NCBI RefSeq assembly: GCF_003667345.1
Contig: NZ_RCWF01000007.1
Location: forward strand, 62,001 to 126,000
Length of the DNA: 64,000 nt
Direction of reading: 5' to 3'
Source: Poseidonibacter antarcticus
GTDB lineage: Bacteria; Campylobacterota; Campylobacteria; Campylobacterales; Arcobacteraceae
Shown: piece after piece, positions 24,501-33,399 of the stretch
How positions within the stretch are numbered: the stretch's first letter is position 1
Layout of the letters: every line of letters starts with the position of its first letter
Program-made: the position numbers and the translations under genes
Notes under the pieces: generated by a model
The model's input: only the letters and a program-made list of their open reading frames with translations
Told to the model about the DNA's origin: nothing
The model's database searches: none

Positions 24501-24509
24501 GGATAAATC

Positions 24510-24971
24510 ATGGGTTTTTTTGATGGTTATAACGTATCTACTTCAGGAATGAGTGCACAAAGAACAAGAATTAATGTTGTTAGTGCAAATATTGCAAATG
24601 CCAAAACTACACATACTCAAGAAGGTGGCCCTTATCAAAAACAACAAGTTGTTTTTGAAGATGTTTTACTTAATAAAAGTAAGACAAATAATAGTAATAG
24701 TATTGAATCTAATAATGATAAAAATTCAGCAATGGAATTAAGAGGTGTTGGAGTTAAGTCAGTAGTATCATCAGATGTAAAACCAATTTTACGATTTGAG
24801 CCAACTCATCCTGATGCTAATGAAGAAGGATACGTTGAATATCCTGATATTAATCCAGTCGTAGAAATGGTAGATTTAATTGAAGCGATGAGATCATATG
24901 AAGCTAATGTTGCCTCATTCAATACTCATAAAAATATTGATTCTAAAACATTGGACATCTTGAAGGTTTAG
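24510..24971 (+). CDS. flgC: Flagellar basal-body rod protein FlgC
   Basis: A 153-residue proximal rod subunit. The N-terminus has STSGMSAQRTRINVVSANIA with NAKTTHTQEGGPYQKQQVVF, the FlgC-specific rod motif, and the C-terminus has NPVVEMVDLIEAMRSYEANV. It works with FlgB and FlgF. Gene order fliE-flgC is usual; flgB is 16 kb upstream. It is three bases before fliK. Confidence 0.95.
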   Translation: MGFFDGYNVSTSGMSAQRTRINVVSANIANAKTTHTQEGGPYQKQQVVFEDVLLNKSKTNNSNSIESNNDKNSAMELRGVGVKSVVSSDVKPILRFEPTHPDANEEGYVEYPDINPVVEMVDLIEAMRSYEANVASFNTHKNIDSKTLDILKV

Positions 24972-24974
24972 ATT

Positions 24975-27125
24975 ATGACAAAGCAAATAGATATATTATC
25001 GACACTAAATACAGGTAATAAAGATTCAAAAACTACGTCTACTACCTCAAATAAAGAAGTAAAACAAGAAATCTCATTATTTGATAAATTATTATCAGGA
25101 AGTGTATCTACTTTAGAAAAGATAGATAGTGGAATAAGAAAAGAAAATATAAATATAAAAGAAGTAACAGTAGATATAGATGAAAAGATTAATAATAAAG
25201 ATAGTATAAAAATAGATAATAAAGATACAGAAAATTCAAATAGAAATACATCATTATTAAATAGATTAGTATTAGAATCAAAAAAAATCAGTATAGATAA
25301 TAATTCATTAGAAGATACTAAAATAGATAATAAATTAAATACAATAGAAAAAGATACAATAGAAGAAAAGATAGATAGTGGAATAAGAAAAGAAAATATA
25401 AATATAAAAGAAGTAACAGTAGATATAGATGAAAAGATTAATAATAAAGATAGTATAAAAATAGATAATAAAGATACAGAAAATTCAAATAGAAATACAT
25501 CATTATTAAATAGATTAGTATTAGAATCAAAAAAAATCAGTATAGATAATAATTCATTAGAAGATACTAAAATAGATAATAAATTAAATACAATAGAAAA
25601 AGATACAATAGAAGAAAAGATAGATAGTGGAATAAGAAAAGAAAATATAAATATAAAAGAAGTAACAGTAAATACAGATGAAATATTAACAATAGATGAT
25701 TCTAAAAGTATAGGTGTTGATACAATAAAAAATGAAGATAATACAAAAATTATAGATGCATCTAAGATAATAAAATTAGATAATAAATTAAATGAAGTAT
25801 TAGTAGAAAAAAATACAAAGACAATAGAAGTAAAAGATATTATTGTTGAAGATATAAAAGCTAAACAAACAGTTCAATCTTCTGATGATACAATACTGAA
25901 GAATAATGAATTAAAAAATACAGAACTAAAGATAGATACAAAAGTAATTTTAGAGAATAATATAAATGAATTGTCAAAAAAAGAAGAGATAATTACGACG
26001 GTAAAGACTGATACAAAAACAACGCAAATATCTGAGATAATAAACTCAAATAATAAGATAGAAAATATAAATATTGATGATCAAAATTTGGCAGGAACTA
26101 AAAATAATAAACTTGCAAAAGATTTAGCTATCTTAAATGATAATAATAAGAATGAAAGAATAAATATTTCAAGAGAAGAGCCTAAATCTTTAATGGATAG
26201 TTTAATTGACAAAACTAAAATTGTTAAAGATCAAATGATTATAAATGAAGATGATTCTAAAATATTGCAAAATAGTGATGTCATTAATAAGCAGAATAAT
26301 TCAAAAAATATGTTGAATAATATTTATTTAGGTTCTTTGAAAAATAGTATGAATACTAGTGCCTTATCTAATAAGACAGAAGCGATAAATTCTGTAAAAG
26401 ATGCAACAACTATTCAAGAAATTGAAGTTAATGCAAATAAATTAGATTTAAATGTTAAAGATATTAGTGTAGGATTAAAAGAAAATGAAATAAAAAAAGA
26501 TACACTTGATTTAACTGATAGGAAAAGTACACTTGATAAACTTATATTAAATAAAAATGCAATACATAATGAAGTAAATAATGTACTAACAAAATCAATA
26601 GAAGCTAGTAAGGTAGTCTTAGATGATTTTGTTAATGAGCAAAATGATGATGTTTCTTTAAATGTTAACACTTCTTTAGCTAATAATATACAAACTAGAA
26701 TTATTGGGGCTAGACAGCAAATGTCAAGTATGATGTCAGATGTTGCGCGAAAAATGTATGAAAACTATAAGCCACCTATCACTGCATTTAGAATAAATCT
26801 AAATCCTGCTACCTTAGGACATATTGGAATTACTATGAAAAGTGACAAAGATAATAGTATAAATATTAGTTTAAATATTTCAAATCATGCAACTCTTGAT
26901 TCTTTTATTGATAATCAAAGTAGCTTAAGAAATGCTCTAAATAAAACATTTAATGACACTGCTGAATTTAATTTAGATTTTAGTTCAAGTGATCAAAGCA
27001 ATGGAAATTCAAATAATCAAGAAGATTCAGATAAATCATTTACTAATGAATCTAATACTCAAACTATTTTAGAATCAAGAGAGAAAAACTTAGAATCAGA
27101 AGATAGAAACATAGATTATATGTAA
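24975..27125 (+). CDS. fliK: Flagellar hook-length control protein FliK
   Basis: A 716-residue hook-length ruler. The C-terminal domain (about residues 575-680) has the Flg_hook pattern: MYENYKPPITAFRINLNPAT followed by LGHIGITMKSD and VSLNI-like strands. The N-terminal 550 residues are a highly charged, Lys/Asn/Ile/Asp-rich extended region of low complexity, as expected for a ruler that threads through the growing hook. It contains two exact copies of an 83-residue unit plus part of a third. It lies between flgC and fliR, with a one-base overlap into fliR. Confidence 0.85.
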   Translation: MTKQIDILSTLNTGNKDSKTTSTTSNKEVKQEISLFDKLLSGSVSTLEKIDSGIRKENINIKEVTVDIDEKINNKDSIKIDNKDTENSNRNTSLLNRLVLESKKISIDNNSLEDTKIDNKLNTIEKDTIEEKIDSGIRKENINIKEVTVDIDEKINNKDSIKIDNKDTENSNRNTSLLNRLVLESKKISIDNNSLEDTKIDNKLNTIEKDTIEEKIDSGIRKENINIKEVTVNTDEILTIDDSKSIGVDTIKNEDNTKIIDASKIIKLDNKLNEVLVEKNTKTIEVKDIIVEDIKAKQTVQSSDDTILKNNELKNTELKIDTKVILENNINELSKKEEIITTVKTDTKTTQISEIINSNNKIENINIDDQNLAGTKNNKLAKDLAILNDNNKNERINISREEPKSLMDSLIDKTKIVKDQMIINEDDSKILQNSDVINKQNNSKNMLNNIYLGSLKNSMNTSALSNKTEAINSVKDATTIQEIEVNANKLDLNVKDISVGLKENEIKKDTLDLTDRKSTLDKLILNKNAIHNEVNNVLTKSIEASKVVLDDFVNEQNDDVSLNVNTSLANNIQTRIIGARQQMSSMMSDVARKMYENYKPPITAFRINLNPATLGHIGITMKSDKDNSINISLNISNHATLDSFIDNQSSLRNALNKTFNDTAEFNLDFSSSDQSNGNSNNQEDSDKSFTNESNTQTILESREKNLESEDRNIDYM
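25121..25670 (+). repeat. Exact 249-bp tandem duplication inside fliK
   Basis: Copies 25121-25369 and 25370-25618 look identical at nucleotide level; a third partial copy of 52 bases follows at 25619-25670 before the sequence diverges. The period of 249 bases keeps the frame (83 residues), so the ruler is lengthened without a frameshift. Exact boundaries are uncertain by a few bases. Confidence 0.9.
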
Positions 27126-27874
27126 TGGAAGCATTTTTATCTTTATTAAATGAAGATATTGTATATCAATTTCTACTACTATTAGCGCGAATTGTTGCCT
27201 TTGTCGCTTTTATGCCTATTTTTTCACATTCAGCAATAGGTCCTAGAATTAGAATTGCATTTGCTTTTTATATAACAGTATTTGTATTTCCATTAGTTGA
27301 TATTACTACTACAATAACCAAAGATACATTTATTCTTGGATTGATTTCAGAAATAACATTAGGCTTGGTTGCTGCAATGTTTGTTAATATAATATTTTCA
27401 TCTGTTAAAATTATTGGAGAATTTATTGGTTTTGCAACAGCCTTGTCTATGGCTACAATGTTTGATCCTTCTACTGGATCGCAAGAAGGTTTAATTTCAA
27501 GATTACTTTATTGGATAGCTATAGTATTATTTTTTCAAACAGGAATGTATGAAGTTACACTAGTTATATTAGTAAAAAGTTTTTCAATGATCAATTTAGG
27601 AAACTTTGATATTTTTTCTTATGATGGAATACAAATAGCAATTGATGAAATAAAAAGAATGTTTGCTTTTGCCTTCTCTTTTGCCTTACCATTGTTCTTC
27701 ATTGGTTTTATTATGGATATTTATTATGGATATGGAACAAAATCAATGCCTGCTTTCTCTCCTTTTGTTATAACTTTTCAATTGAAGTTTGCAATAATTT
27801 TTATTTTTTTAATTCTTGGTATGGAAGTTTTTACAGAAGCTTTTACAAATTACTTTATTTCAAAATTTGAGTAG
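27125..27874 (+). CDS. fliR: Flagellar export gate protein FliR
   Basis: A 249-residue integral membrane protein of the export gate with FlhA, FlhB, FliP and FliQ. It has about six hydrophobic helices; GEFIGFATALSMATMFDPST with the G-S-Q-E-G turn and GLVAAMFVNIIF are characteristic of FliR. Length is typical. It overlaps fliK by one base and precedes flhB by 11 bases. FliP and FliQ are not in this window. Confidence 0.92.
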   Translation: MEAFLSLLNEDIVYQFLLLLARIVAFVAFMPIFSHSAIGPRIRIAFAFYITVFVFPLVDITTTITKDTFILGLISEITLGLVAAMFVNIIFSSVKIIGEFIGFATALSMATMFDPSTGSQEGLISRLLYWIAIVLFFQTGMYEVTLVILVKSFSMINLGNFDIFSYDGIQIAIDEIKRMFAFAFSFALPLFFIGFIMDIYYGYGTKSMPAFSPFVITFQLKFAIIFIFLILGMEVFTEAFTNYFISKFE

Positions 27875-27885
27875 AAAGGTTTATA

Positions 27886-28935
27886 ATGGCTGATGAAGAT
27901 GAAAAAACCGAAGAACCCACGGATAAAAAGATTGAAGATGCCAAAAAAGAAGGTAATGTAAATAAATCTGCTGAGGTAACTGGAGCAACTATTTTAACCC
28001 TAGGTTCTATGTATCTATTATTCTTTTCTTCATATTCAATGAATGAAATTAAAAAAATGATGATGTATTCATTTAATTTTATTGGTCAAGATATGGATTC
28101 TAGTGTATATTATTCTATAACCTATACTGTAGTAATGACATTTTTATCTGCTTTATTACCATTATTTGTATTAATTATAGTATTAGTATTTGCTACAAAT
28201 TGGATGCAGTTTGGTTTTGTTATTAATCCTTTAAAATTAGATCTTCAGAAATTAGATCCTATTAAAGGATTTAAAAATATATTTGGTTTTAAAAAAGTTA
28301 TTGAAGCATTAAAACTTACCGCAAAACTTACAATAATTGTTTCTGTAATGTTCTTATTGTTTCTTTTGACTAATAAAAAATTTTTAGCAATGATGGATCA
28401 AGAAACAAATAGTTCTATTGCTTCTATGATAGAGTTAATATTTTATTTTCTTTCAGCAATATTACTTATTATAATTATTTTTGCTATAATGGATTTTTAT
28501 TTTACAAGACACTATTATATGAAATCTCTACGTATGAGTAAGCAAGATATAAAAGATGAATTTAAAAATATGGATGGAGATCCCCAAGTAAAAGGTCGTA
28601 TTAGAAGAATCCAAATGGAAATGTCTCGTAAAAGAATGATGTCAAATGTTCCTGATGCAGATGTTGTAATCACAAATCCAACACATTATGCTGTTGCATT
28701 AAAGTATGATAATGATGTTGATTCTGCACCTAAAATGATTGCTAAAGGTATCGATTTTATCGCAGTTAAAATAAAAAATATTGCTAAAGATAATAATATA
28801 CCTATAATAGAGAACCCAGCATTAGCAAGAGCTTTACATGATCAAATTGAGATTGAACAAGAAATTCCTAGTGAATTTTATAAGGCATTAGCAGAAATAT
28901 TTTCTTACGTATATGAATTAAAAAAGAAAAGGTAA
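27886..28935 (+). CDS. flhB: Flagellar export protein FlhB
   Basis: A 349-residue export-gate protein and substrate-specificity switch. The N-terminus MADEDEKTEEPTDKKIEDAK is the conserved FlhB start; four membrane helices follow (about 30-55, 80-105, 140-165, 180-205). The cytoplasmic domain contains the autocleavage motif NPTH at residues 264-267, which together with FliK switches export from hook to filament subunits. Length normal. It is three bases before the second TPR gene. Confidence 0.95.
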   Translation: MADEDEKTEEPTDKKIEDAKKEGNVNKSAEVTGATILTLGSMYLLFFSSYSMNEIKKMMMYSFNFIGQDMDSSVYYSITYTVVMTFLSALLPLFVLIIVLVFATNWMQFGFVINPLKLDLQKLDPIKGFKNIFGFKKVIEALKLTAKLTIIVSVMFLLFLLTNKKFLAMMDQETNSSIASMIELIFYFLSAILLIIIIFAIMDFYFTRHYYMKSLRMSKQDIKDEFKNMDGDPQVKGRIRRIQMEMSRKRMMSNVPDADVVITNPTHYAVALKYDNDVDSAPKMIAKGIDFIAVKIKNIAKDNNIPIIENPALARALHDQIEIEQEIPSEFYKALAEIFSYVYELKKKR

Positions 28936-28938
28936 ATT

Positions 28939-30933
28939 TTGAAGATTTTAATACTTTTATTCATCTTATTAAATGTATCTTATTCTAAAAAAGATTTTTA
29001 TTATAGTTTTATAAATTCTTCGGGTGTACAAATCTCAGAAAAAAGAAAACAGACAATAAGTGATGGCTTTGATATAATAGAAAATGCTAAAAATTTAGCA
29101 CGTGATGGAAAAATCGATGAAGCATATTCACTTATTGATGCTTATAAAAATAAAAATAAAATTAATGTTTTAAATTCTGATTTAATACTTCTATACTCTG
29201 AGTTATCATTAAAAAAGCAATCAAAAAGATTTTCATTAGATGCTTCAAAATTACTTGAAAATGCTATAAATTCTTCTTTAATAAACCAATTTGATTTAGC
29301 TAAAGCATATATGTTATTAGTTGAATTAAAATTAAAAATTAATAAAACAAAAGATGCAAAATATTTTGCACAAATTATTATTAATAATTTTGAAAATGAG
29401 CTTACAAAAACATATGGAAAAATTGAGCTTGCAAAAGTTTATAAGTATCAGAAGTCTTATGATAAAGCAATAAAGATATTGTATTCAATTTTGGCAAAAA
29501 CAAATGATAAATTGGTAGCAACAGTTGTTGCAGATGAATTATTTGATGTTTATATTGATAATAAAGAGTATGAAAAAGCAAATGTATTAATTTCAAATGT
29601 TTTAAAAAACAATATTAATTATTATGCAAATGATTCATATTTAGCAAATCAAAAAATTACTAAGTTGATTAAAGCTAATATGCCAGAGCATGCTGCAGAA
29701 ATTTTAAAAGAGTTATTAAATAAAACAACAAAAGAAGAGTCAATTGAAGATTTTAAATATAAATTAGCAAATACCTATATGCTCATGTATGATAGAACAA
29801 ATTTTTATTTAGAAAAAGCAAAAGAGTTATATAAAGATATTATAAATGATTATGCACAAGGTACGTATGCAAAAAAATCAAAAATGTTTATAGATGAAAT
29901 TTTAATGAGACAAGGAAGACTTAAACCTACAGTTATTGCTGCAAAATATGAAATATCAGAAGCAATGCAACAAAAAGCTTTACTTCAAGAATTAATAAAT
30001 GATAAAGAAGATAAAAAATATAAATTAATTTTGCGTTCAAAAAAAGTTTATAAAAAAATATCAAATAATATTGTAAAAAGATTTGGCTATGAGTCTATAG
30101 AGTCAATATTTGATGAAGTTAATATTTCAATGATTAAAGAACTTTTAAATGAAGGGAAGTGTTTTGAACTAAATAAAGCATTAAAAACTTCTAGAAGTGA
30201 AACCTTAGAAAAATTAATAGAAGATGAAACAATAAAATTTAAATTCTTTGAATGTTTAATTGAAGTACCATATGAAAGAGGATATATGCAAGTTAAGAAT
30301 ACTTTTAATACAAGCAGAGATCCTAATATATATTTATATTTAGAGCGAATGGCATATTCCTTAGGATTAATTGAAGAAGCTTTAGATTATTCTGCAAAAG
30401 TTGAAATGGTAGATAATCAAGATGTCTTAGCTAAAGAGTTTTTATATAGATATCAAATACTTAAATCAAAAGGAGATAGTCTATCTTTGGATAAATTCTT
30501 CTCTTATACAAATATGAACTTAGCTTTCATTACGTTAAATAAGAATAATCCAGTTATTGTAGATTTTTATTATGATTATTATCTATATTTACTTAAAAAA
30601 AAGGATAATACGAAAGCAAATGAGATTATAAATGAATTATATTTAAAACAAAAAGAATTAAGAGCACATATATATTCTCCTTTTGTAGAAATAGAACTAT
30701 CTAAAAAAGCAAAAGAAAATAATGATTTGCAGAAATCTCTTGATTATCTATTTGAAGCAAAAGAAAATACACGAAGATTAAAAGCTAATGATGAAGTGAA
30801 AATTTATTATGATATCTTGAAACTTTATGATGCTTTGGGAAATAAAATAAAAGAAGATGAATATATTACTAAGTGTAAAGAAGTGAAAAATACAAAAGAT
30901 AGCTTATATAAAAAGATGTGCGATGAGATGTAA
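28939..30933 (+). CDS. Exported TPR protein, candidate PflA-like motor scaffold
   Basis: A 664-residue protein with a signal peptide (ILILLFILLNVSYS) and TPR-like helix pairs throughout, for example KYQKSYDKAIKILYSILAKT near residue 175 and SLGLIEEALDYSAKVEM near 473. A more specific block is at 370-455 (VKRFGYESIESIFDEV, NEGKCFELNKALKTSRSETL and then FECLIEVPYERGY), which reminds me of the Campylobacterota protein PflA, a periplasmic scaffold needed for stator recruitment. The start is TTG with AAAAGGTAAA upstream. It is between flhB and fliI, so it is part of the export/motor operon. The name is tentative. Confidence 0.6.
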   Translation: MKILILLFILLNVSYSKKDFYYSFINSSGVQISEKRKQTISDGFDIIENAKNLARDGKIDEAYSLIDAYKNKNKINVLNSDLILLYSELSLKKQSKRFSLDASKLLENAINSSLINQFDLAKAYMLLVELKLKINKTKDAKYFAQIIINNFENELTKTYGKIELAKVYKYQKSYDKAIKILYSILAKTNDKLVATVVADELFDVYIDNKEYEKANVLISNVLKNNINYYANDSYLANQKITKLIKANMPEHAAEILKELLNKTTKEESIEDFKYKLANTYMLMYDRTNFYLEKAKELYKDIINDYAQGTYAKKSKMFIDEILMRQGRLKPTVIAAKYEISEAMQQKALLQELINDKEDKKYKLILRSKKVYKKISNNIVKRFGYESIESIFDEVNISMIKELLNEGKCFELNKALKTSRSETLEKLIEDETIKFKFFECLIEVPYERGYMQVKNTFNTSRDPNIYLYLERMAYSLGLIEEALDYSAKVEMVDNQDVLAKEFLYRYQILKSKGDSLSLDKFFSYTNMNLAFITLNKNNPVIVDFYYDYYLYLLKKKDNTKANEIINELYLKQKELRAHIYSPFVEIELSKKAKENNDLQKSLDYLFEAKENTRRLKANDEVKIYYDILKLYDALGNKIKEDEYITKCKEVKNTKDSLYKKMCDEM

Positions 30934-32237
30934 TGGATATTGAAAAATTAATTAATAATATTGATTCAACAAATTTATCAATTGCTTTTGGAAGGATAAA
31001 AAATATTTCTACAACAACAATTACTGCTACAGGATTAGAAGTCGCAGTAGGAGATATTGTAAAAATAGAATCGGTTCAACATTCATCTATCGTATTAGGA
31101 ATGGTAGCATCTATTTCTAATGATGAATTTACAATAGTGCCTTTTTCATTTATTGAAGGGTTTAGAATATATGATAAAGTATATTTACAAAAAGAAGGTC
31201 TTTCTGTTAGATGTGGATATGGACTTTTAGGACGTGTTGTTAATGCACTAGGTGAACCAATTGATGAAGGAGGAAAGATAAAAGATTTAGAAGAAACTTC
31301 TGCTATTAATAAACTTTCTATGCCTGCTCTTGAGCGAGGAATCATTGAAGAAAGATTCTCAACAGGTGTTAAATCAATAGATGCAATGTTAACAGCAGGT
31401 AAAGGTCAAAAAGTTGGTATCTTTGCAGGTTCAGGGGTTGGAAAATCAACTTTGATGGGTATGATAGTAAAAGGCTGTGATGCACAAATAAAAATTGTTG
31501 CCCTAATAGGAGAAAGAGGAAGAGAAATTCCTGAATTTATTCATTATAATTTAGAAAATAATTTAGAAAATACTGTAATAATAGCTGCAACTTCTGATGA
31601 ATCTGCACTTATGAGAAAATATGGAGCTTTTACTGCTATGGCAATTGCAGAATTTTTTAGAGATAAAGGTCATGATGTTTTACTTATGATGGATTCAGTT
31701 ACTAGATTTGCAATGGCTCAAAGAGAAATAGGTTTAAGCACTGGTGAGCCTCCTGTAAGTCGTGGTTATCCACCTTCTGTATTTTCTTTATTACCACAAT
31801 TAATGGAACGAGCTGGGAATAATAAAAAAGGATCAATTACAGCTTTCTTTACTGTATTAGTTGATGGTGATGATATGAATGATCCTATTGCTGATCAAAG
31901 TAGATCAATTTTAGATGGACATATTGTATTAACTAGAGAATTAACCGAGCAAGGTTTTTATCCTCCTATAAATCTACTTAAATCAGCTTCTAGAGTAATG
32001 GATAAAGTGGTTGATAAACAGCATTATAATGACTTTTTAAAGTTAAAAAGAGTATTATCATTAATAAAAGAAAATGAAGTTTTAGTTCGTGTTGGGGCAT
32101 ATAAAGCAGGCATGGATCCTGAACTTGATAATGCAATGGCTAAAAAAGAATTAATCAGAGAGTTTTTAATTCAAGGTACTGATGAAAAATATGATTTTAA
32201 TAAAATTGTATCAATGTTTAGAAAGGTTTTACAATGA
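30933..32237 (+). CDS. fliI: Flagellum-specific ATP synthase FliI
   Basis: A 434-residue hexameric ATPase that unfolds and feeds export substrates. The Walker A motif GSGVGKST is at residues 166-173, VLLMMDSVTRFAMAQREIGL contains Walker B, and SRGYPPSVFSLLPQLMERAG is the FliI/F1-beta family block. It is related to the F1 beta subunit. It overlaps the TPR gene by one base (TAATGG) and flgL by four bases. Its regulator FliH is encoded at 11211. Confidence 0.96.
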   Translation: MDIEKLINNIDSTNLSIAFGRIKNISTTTITATGLEVAVGDIVKIESVQHSSIVLGMVASISNDEFTIVPFSFIEGFRIYDKVYLQKEGLSVRCGYGLLGRVVNALGEPIDEGGKIKDLEETSAINKLSMPALERGIIEERFSTGVKSIDAMLTAGKGQKVGIFAGSGVGKSTLMGMIVKGCDAQIKIVALIGERGREIPEFIHYNLENNLENTVIIAATSDESALMRKYGAFTAMAIAEFFRDKGHDVLLMMDSVTRFAMAQREIGLSTGEPPVSRGYPPSVFSLLPQLMERAGNNKKGSITAFFTVLVDGDDMNDPIADQSRSILDGHIVLTRELTEQGFYPPINLLKSASRVMDKVVDKQHYNDFLKLKRVLSLIKENEVLVRVGAYKAGMDPELDNAMAKKELIREFLIQGTDEKYDFNKIVSMFRKVLQ

Positions 32238-33382
32238 TTAATCAAACAGAACAAACATTATATAGATTGGCTAATTTAAACGCAGAACAAACAAGGGTGA
32301 CATATCAAACTTCTACAGGAAAAATTTTAGATAAGGGTAGTGATGATTCTACTTTGTATTCTAGAGAAATTCTTATTGATGATAAAATTAGAACATATGA
32401 AGGTATTAAATACCAAATAGAAAGAACTACAGTACAAAATGATGCATCAGATTCAGCTATATCTGAAATAAAAAAACTTTATGAAGTAATTAAAACAGAA
32501 TTAATAAAAGCAAATACTGATACGACTAGTGATGAAGGGAAAAAAGCTATTGCTTTAAATATTGAGGGTATGAAAGATAATATTTTAACTTTAGCAAATA
32601 CTCAAATAGAAGATGAATATCTTTTTGCAGGTTCAGACTCATCTGTTAAACCTTTTTCTGAAGATACAAATGGCGATATAAGTTATAATGGCGATAATTC
32701 AGCTAGAAAAATTGCAGTAGATGATGGTACATATAGAGATCGTGGTGTAAACGGATATGAAATAATGACTTATCCAGCAAGTACTGCTACAATGGGAGAA
32801 GCATTAAATTTTAAGGCATCTGATATTATTATTGATGAAGATGGTTCACTTTGGAAATTAAATGCAACAAATACAGCAATTGAAAAGTATGATAAAGAAG
32901 ATAACCTAATTACTCCACTAGAAACAAAAAGTATAGATAGTAATGATGGATTAACACCTGCTACTTATCAAATAGATAATATAAGTTCAGATTCAGGTAC
33001 AAAATTTGAAGCACGTACAAGTATTTTTGATTTAATTGATGATATGGTAAATACTTTAAATAAAGTTGATTCTGATGGAAGTGCTATTACAGATGAGCAA
33101 AGAGATGCACTTTTAGGTGAGCAACAATCAAGTTTTTCTGATGCGTATGATTCATTAAATGTTGCACATACAAATTTAGGATCTATAAATGCAATGTTTG
33201 AATCTTCTTTGGAAAGTGTATCTTCTAAATTAACACAATATAATATATTATCTCAAGAAGTAGGTGCTGCTGATTTAACAAAACTAGCTTTAGAATCAAA
33301 ATCTTTAGAGTTAACATATACAGCATTATATTCAACAATACAAAAAACAAATGAACTATCTTTAGCAAATTTTCTTAGTTAG
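32234..33382 (+). CDS. flgL: Hook-filament junction protein FlgL
   Basis: A 382-residue flagellin-like junction protein. The N-terminal D0/D1 helices (MINQTEQTLYRLANLNAEQT, with QTSTGKILDKGSDDSTLYSR) and the LANTQIEDEYLFAGSDSS turn are FlgL hallmarks, and the C-terminal helix SKSLELTYTALYSTIQKTNE completes the coiled coil. It overlaps fliI by four bases and is 17 bases before flhA. Its partner FlgK is not in this window. Confidence 0.9.
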   Translation: MINQTEQTLYRLANLNAEQTRVTYQTSTGKILDKGSDDSTLYSREILIDDKIRTYEGIKYQIERTTVQNDASDSAISEIKKLYEVIKTELIKANTDTTSDEGKKAIALNIEGMKDNILTLANTQIEDEYLFAGSDSSVKPFSEDTNGDISYNGDNSARKIAVDDGTYRDRGVNGYEIMTYPASTATMGEALNFKASDIIIDEDGSLWKLNATNTAIEKYDKEDNLITPLETKSIDSNDGLTPATYQIDNISSDSGTKFEARTSIFDLIDDMVNTLNKVDSDGSAITDEQRDALLGEQQSSFSDAYDSLNVAHTNLGSINAMFESSLESVSSKLTQYNILSQEVGAADLTKLALESKSLELTYTALYSTIQKTNELSLANFLS

Positions 33383-33399
33383 TTAGATAAATATAATAT

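Noticed and set aside
25121-25670. Repeat array as CRISPR or mobile element
   Set aside because: Repeats are directly adjacent, 249 bp long, in frame and within a coding region; there are no spacers, target-site duplications or transposase genes.
24975-27125. Gene transfer as the reason for the odd composition of the fliK middle
   Set aside because: Low-complexity Lys/Asn/Ile-rich rulers are expected in AT-rich genomes, and the C-terminal domain and gene order are normal.
5806-33399. Sigma-54 (-24/-12) or sigma-28 promoters in flagellar gaps
   Set aside because: Reading the intergenic gaps by eye gave no convincing TGGCAC-N5-TTGC or sigma-28 element; only TATAAT-like boxes were seen.
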